A stretch of DNA of 64,000 nt from CAVQZC01 sp963718315 (GTDB lineage Bacteria > Actinomycetota > Thermoleophilia > Gaiellales > JAICJC01). Positions 63,691 through 64,000 of this stretch are shown piece after piece. The stretch covers positions 62,001 through 126,000 of the forward strand of contig CAVQZC010000006.1 in the NCBI GenBank assembly GCA_963718315.1, read 5' to 3'. The position numbers were made by a program, and so were the translations under genes. How positions within the stretch are numbered: position 1 is the first letter of the stretch; each line of letters opens with the position of its first letter. Under the pieces are notes generated by a model. The model was not told the origin of the DNA. It saw only the letters and a list, made by a program, of their open reading frames with translations, and ran no database searches.

Positions 63691-64000
63691 CTAGACCGGA
63701 TTGGGGATGTCGACGAACAGGTGCTCGACGTCGAACCGCTCGGCGACCCGCTCCCCCAGGGCCTGGACGCCGAACACCTCGGTGCGGTAGTGGCCGGCGC
63801 CGATCACGCTGATCCCCGCCTCCCGGGCCTCGCTCATCACCTGCTCCTTGAGCTCGCCGGTGACGAAGCAGTCGGCGCCGGCGTCTGCAGCAGGGACAAC
63901 GTCGCCCGCCGCGCTGCCGCTGACCACGGCCACGCGGGACAACGCGGGCCGGGCCGTCGTCGAACACGAGCGGCTCGGGGTTGATCTGCTGCCGGACACG
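63691..64000 (-). CDS. NIF3 / GTP cyclohydrolase I type 2-like protein (5' end outside window, one-base disruption)
   Basis: Only the C-terminal about 100 codons are in the window. VAVVSGSAAGDVVPAADAGA, DCFVTGELKEQVMSEAREAG, GHYRTEVFGVQALGERVAER match the NIF3/YbgI family, whose dimetal site uses the His of GHYRTE and a nearby Glu. Upstream the expected QQINPEPLVFDDGPARV is read in another frame; removing one C at 63940 (a G on the coding strand) joins them as PARVSRVAVVSG. Function of the family is still debated. Confidence 0.8.
   Translation of the reverse strand, partial: VSGSRSTPSRSCSTTARPALSRVAVVSGSAAGDVVPAADAGADCFVTGELKEQVMSEAREAGISVIGAGHYRTEVFGVQALGERVAERFDVEHLFVDIPNPV

Overview
The window is a stretch of high-GC chromosome built round the transcription/translation core of a bacterium. 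The order is rpmG-secE-nusG, rplK-rplA, rplJ-rplL, rpoB-rpoC, rpsL-rpsG-fusA-tuf, the S10 operon, the spc operon with secY-adk-map, then rpmJ-rpsM-rpsK-rpsD-rpoA-rplQ and truA. Very high GC, short actinobacterial-type RpoA and EF-Tu, zinc-type S4, S14, L33 and L36, GTG/TTG starts and a class of leaderless-looking promoter all suggest Actinomycetota, perhaps a deep branch such as Thermoleophilia. That placement is inference; no 16S gene is present.

Layout. 1-3750 (minus): a catabolic-looking set: VOC dioxygenase (cut by the window edge), phenylacetate-CoA-ligase-like enzyme, citryl-CoA-lyase-like protein, cupin and a b-type cytochrome. 3795-5988 (minus): an OmpR-type response regulator and its histidine kinase. 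6087-7942 (minus): cupin plus class III aminotransferase. 8111-11478 (plus): rpmG to rplL with an L1-type operator and an L10 leader. 11570-12963: NlpC/P60 hydrolase overlapping a beta-lactamase-fold hydrolase. 13043-19201: a complete oligopeptide ABC importer in the order binding protein, DppC-, DppB-, DppD- and DppF-like. 19559-27762: rpoB and rpoC. 27859-30841: GNAT acetyltransferase, small membrane protein, and a secreted GH9 cellulase on the minus strand. 30984-50947: about 20 kb of almost uninterrupted, often translationally coupled ribosomal protein genes with fusA, tuf, secY, adk, map and rpoA. 50964-64000: truA, surE, a PadR-regulated membrane protein, FUSC-type and APC-type transporters, a cupredoxin lipoprotein, a HAD phosphatase, ligA, a PBP4-type carboxypeptidase, small unknown genes and a partial NIF3 gene.

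Two features run through the window and are not explained by ordinary annotation. First, five intergenic segments (7977-8058, 15892-16110, 19201-19348, 28746-28953, 37015-37163) share a short core related to CGGTTCGCAGCCGCAG, and each is closed by outer inverted-repeat arms that pair within a copy but differ between copies. They look like one family of dispersed structured repeats. Second, at least nine genes are interrupted by frame changes, and every one is explained by one extra base (or one extra AT pair). The affected genes include the essential rplB, rplV and rpsC. The simplest reading is insertion-type sequencing or assembly errors, so protein termini at these genes need correction. Other notable points are acidic C-terminal tails on uL22, uS3, uL15 and RpoB, a duplicated module inside an RpoC insertion, and the absence of infA from its usual place between map and rpmJ.

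No rRNA, tRNA, CRISPR array, insertion sequence or prophage was recognised. No gene-free stretch exceeds 300 bases.
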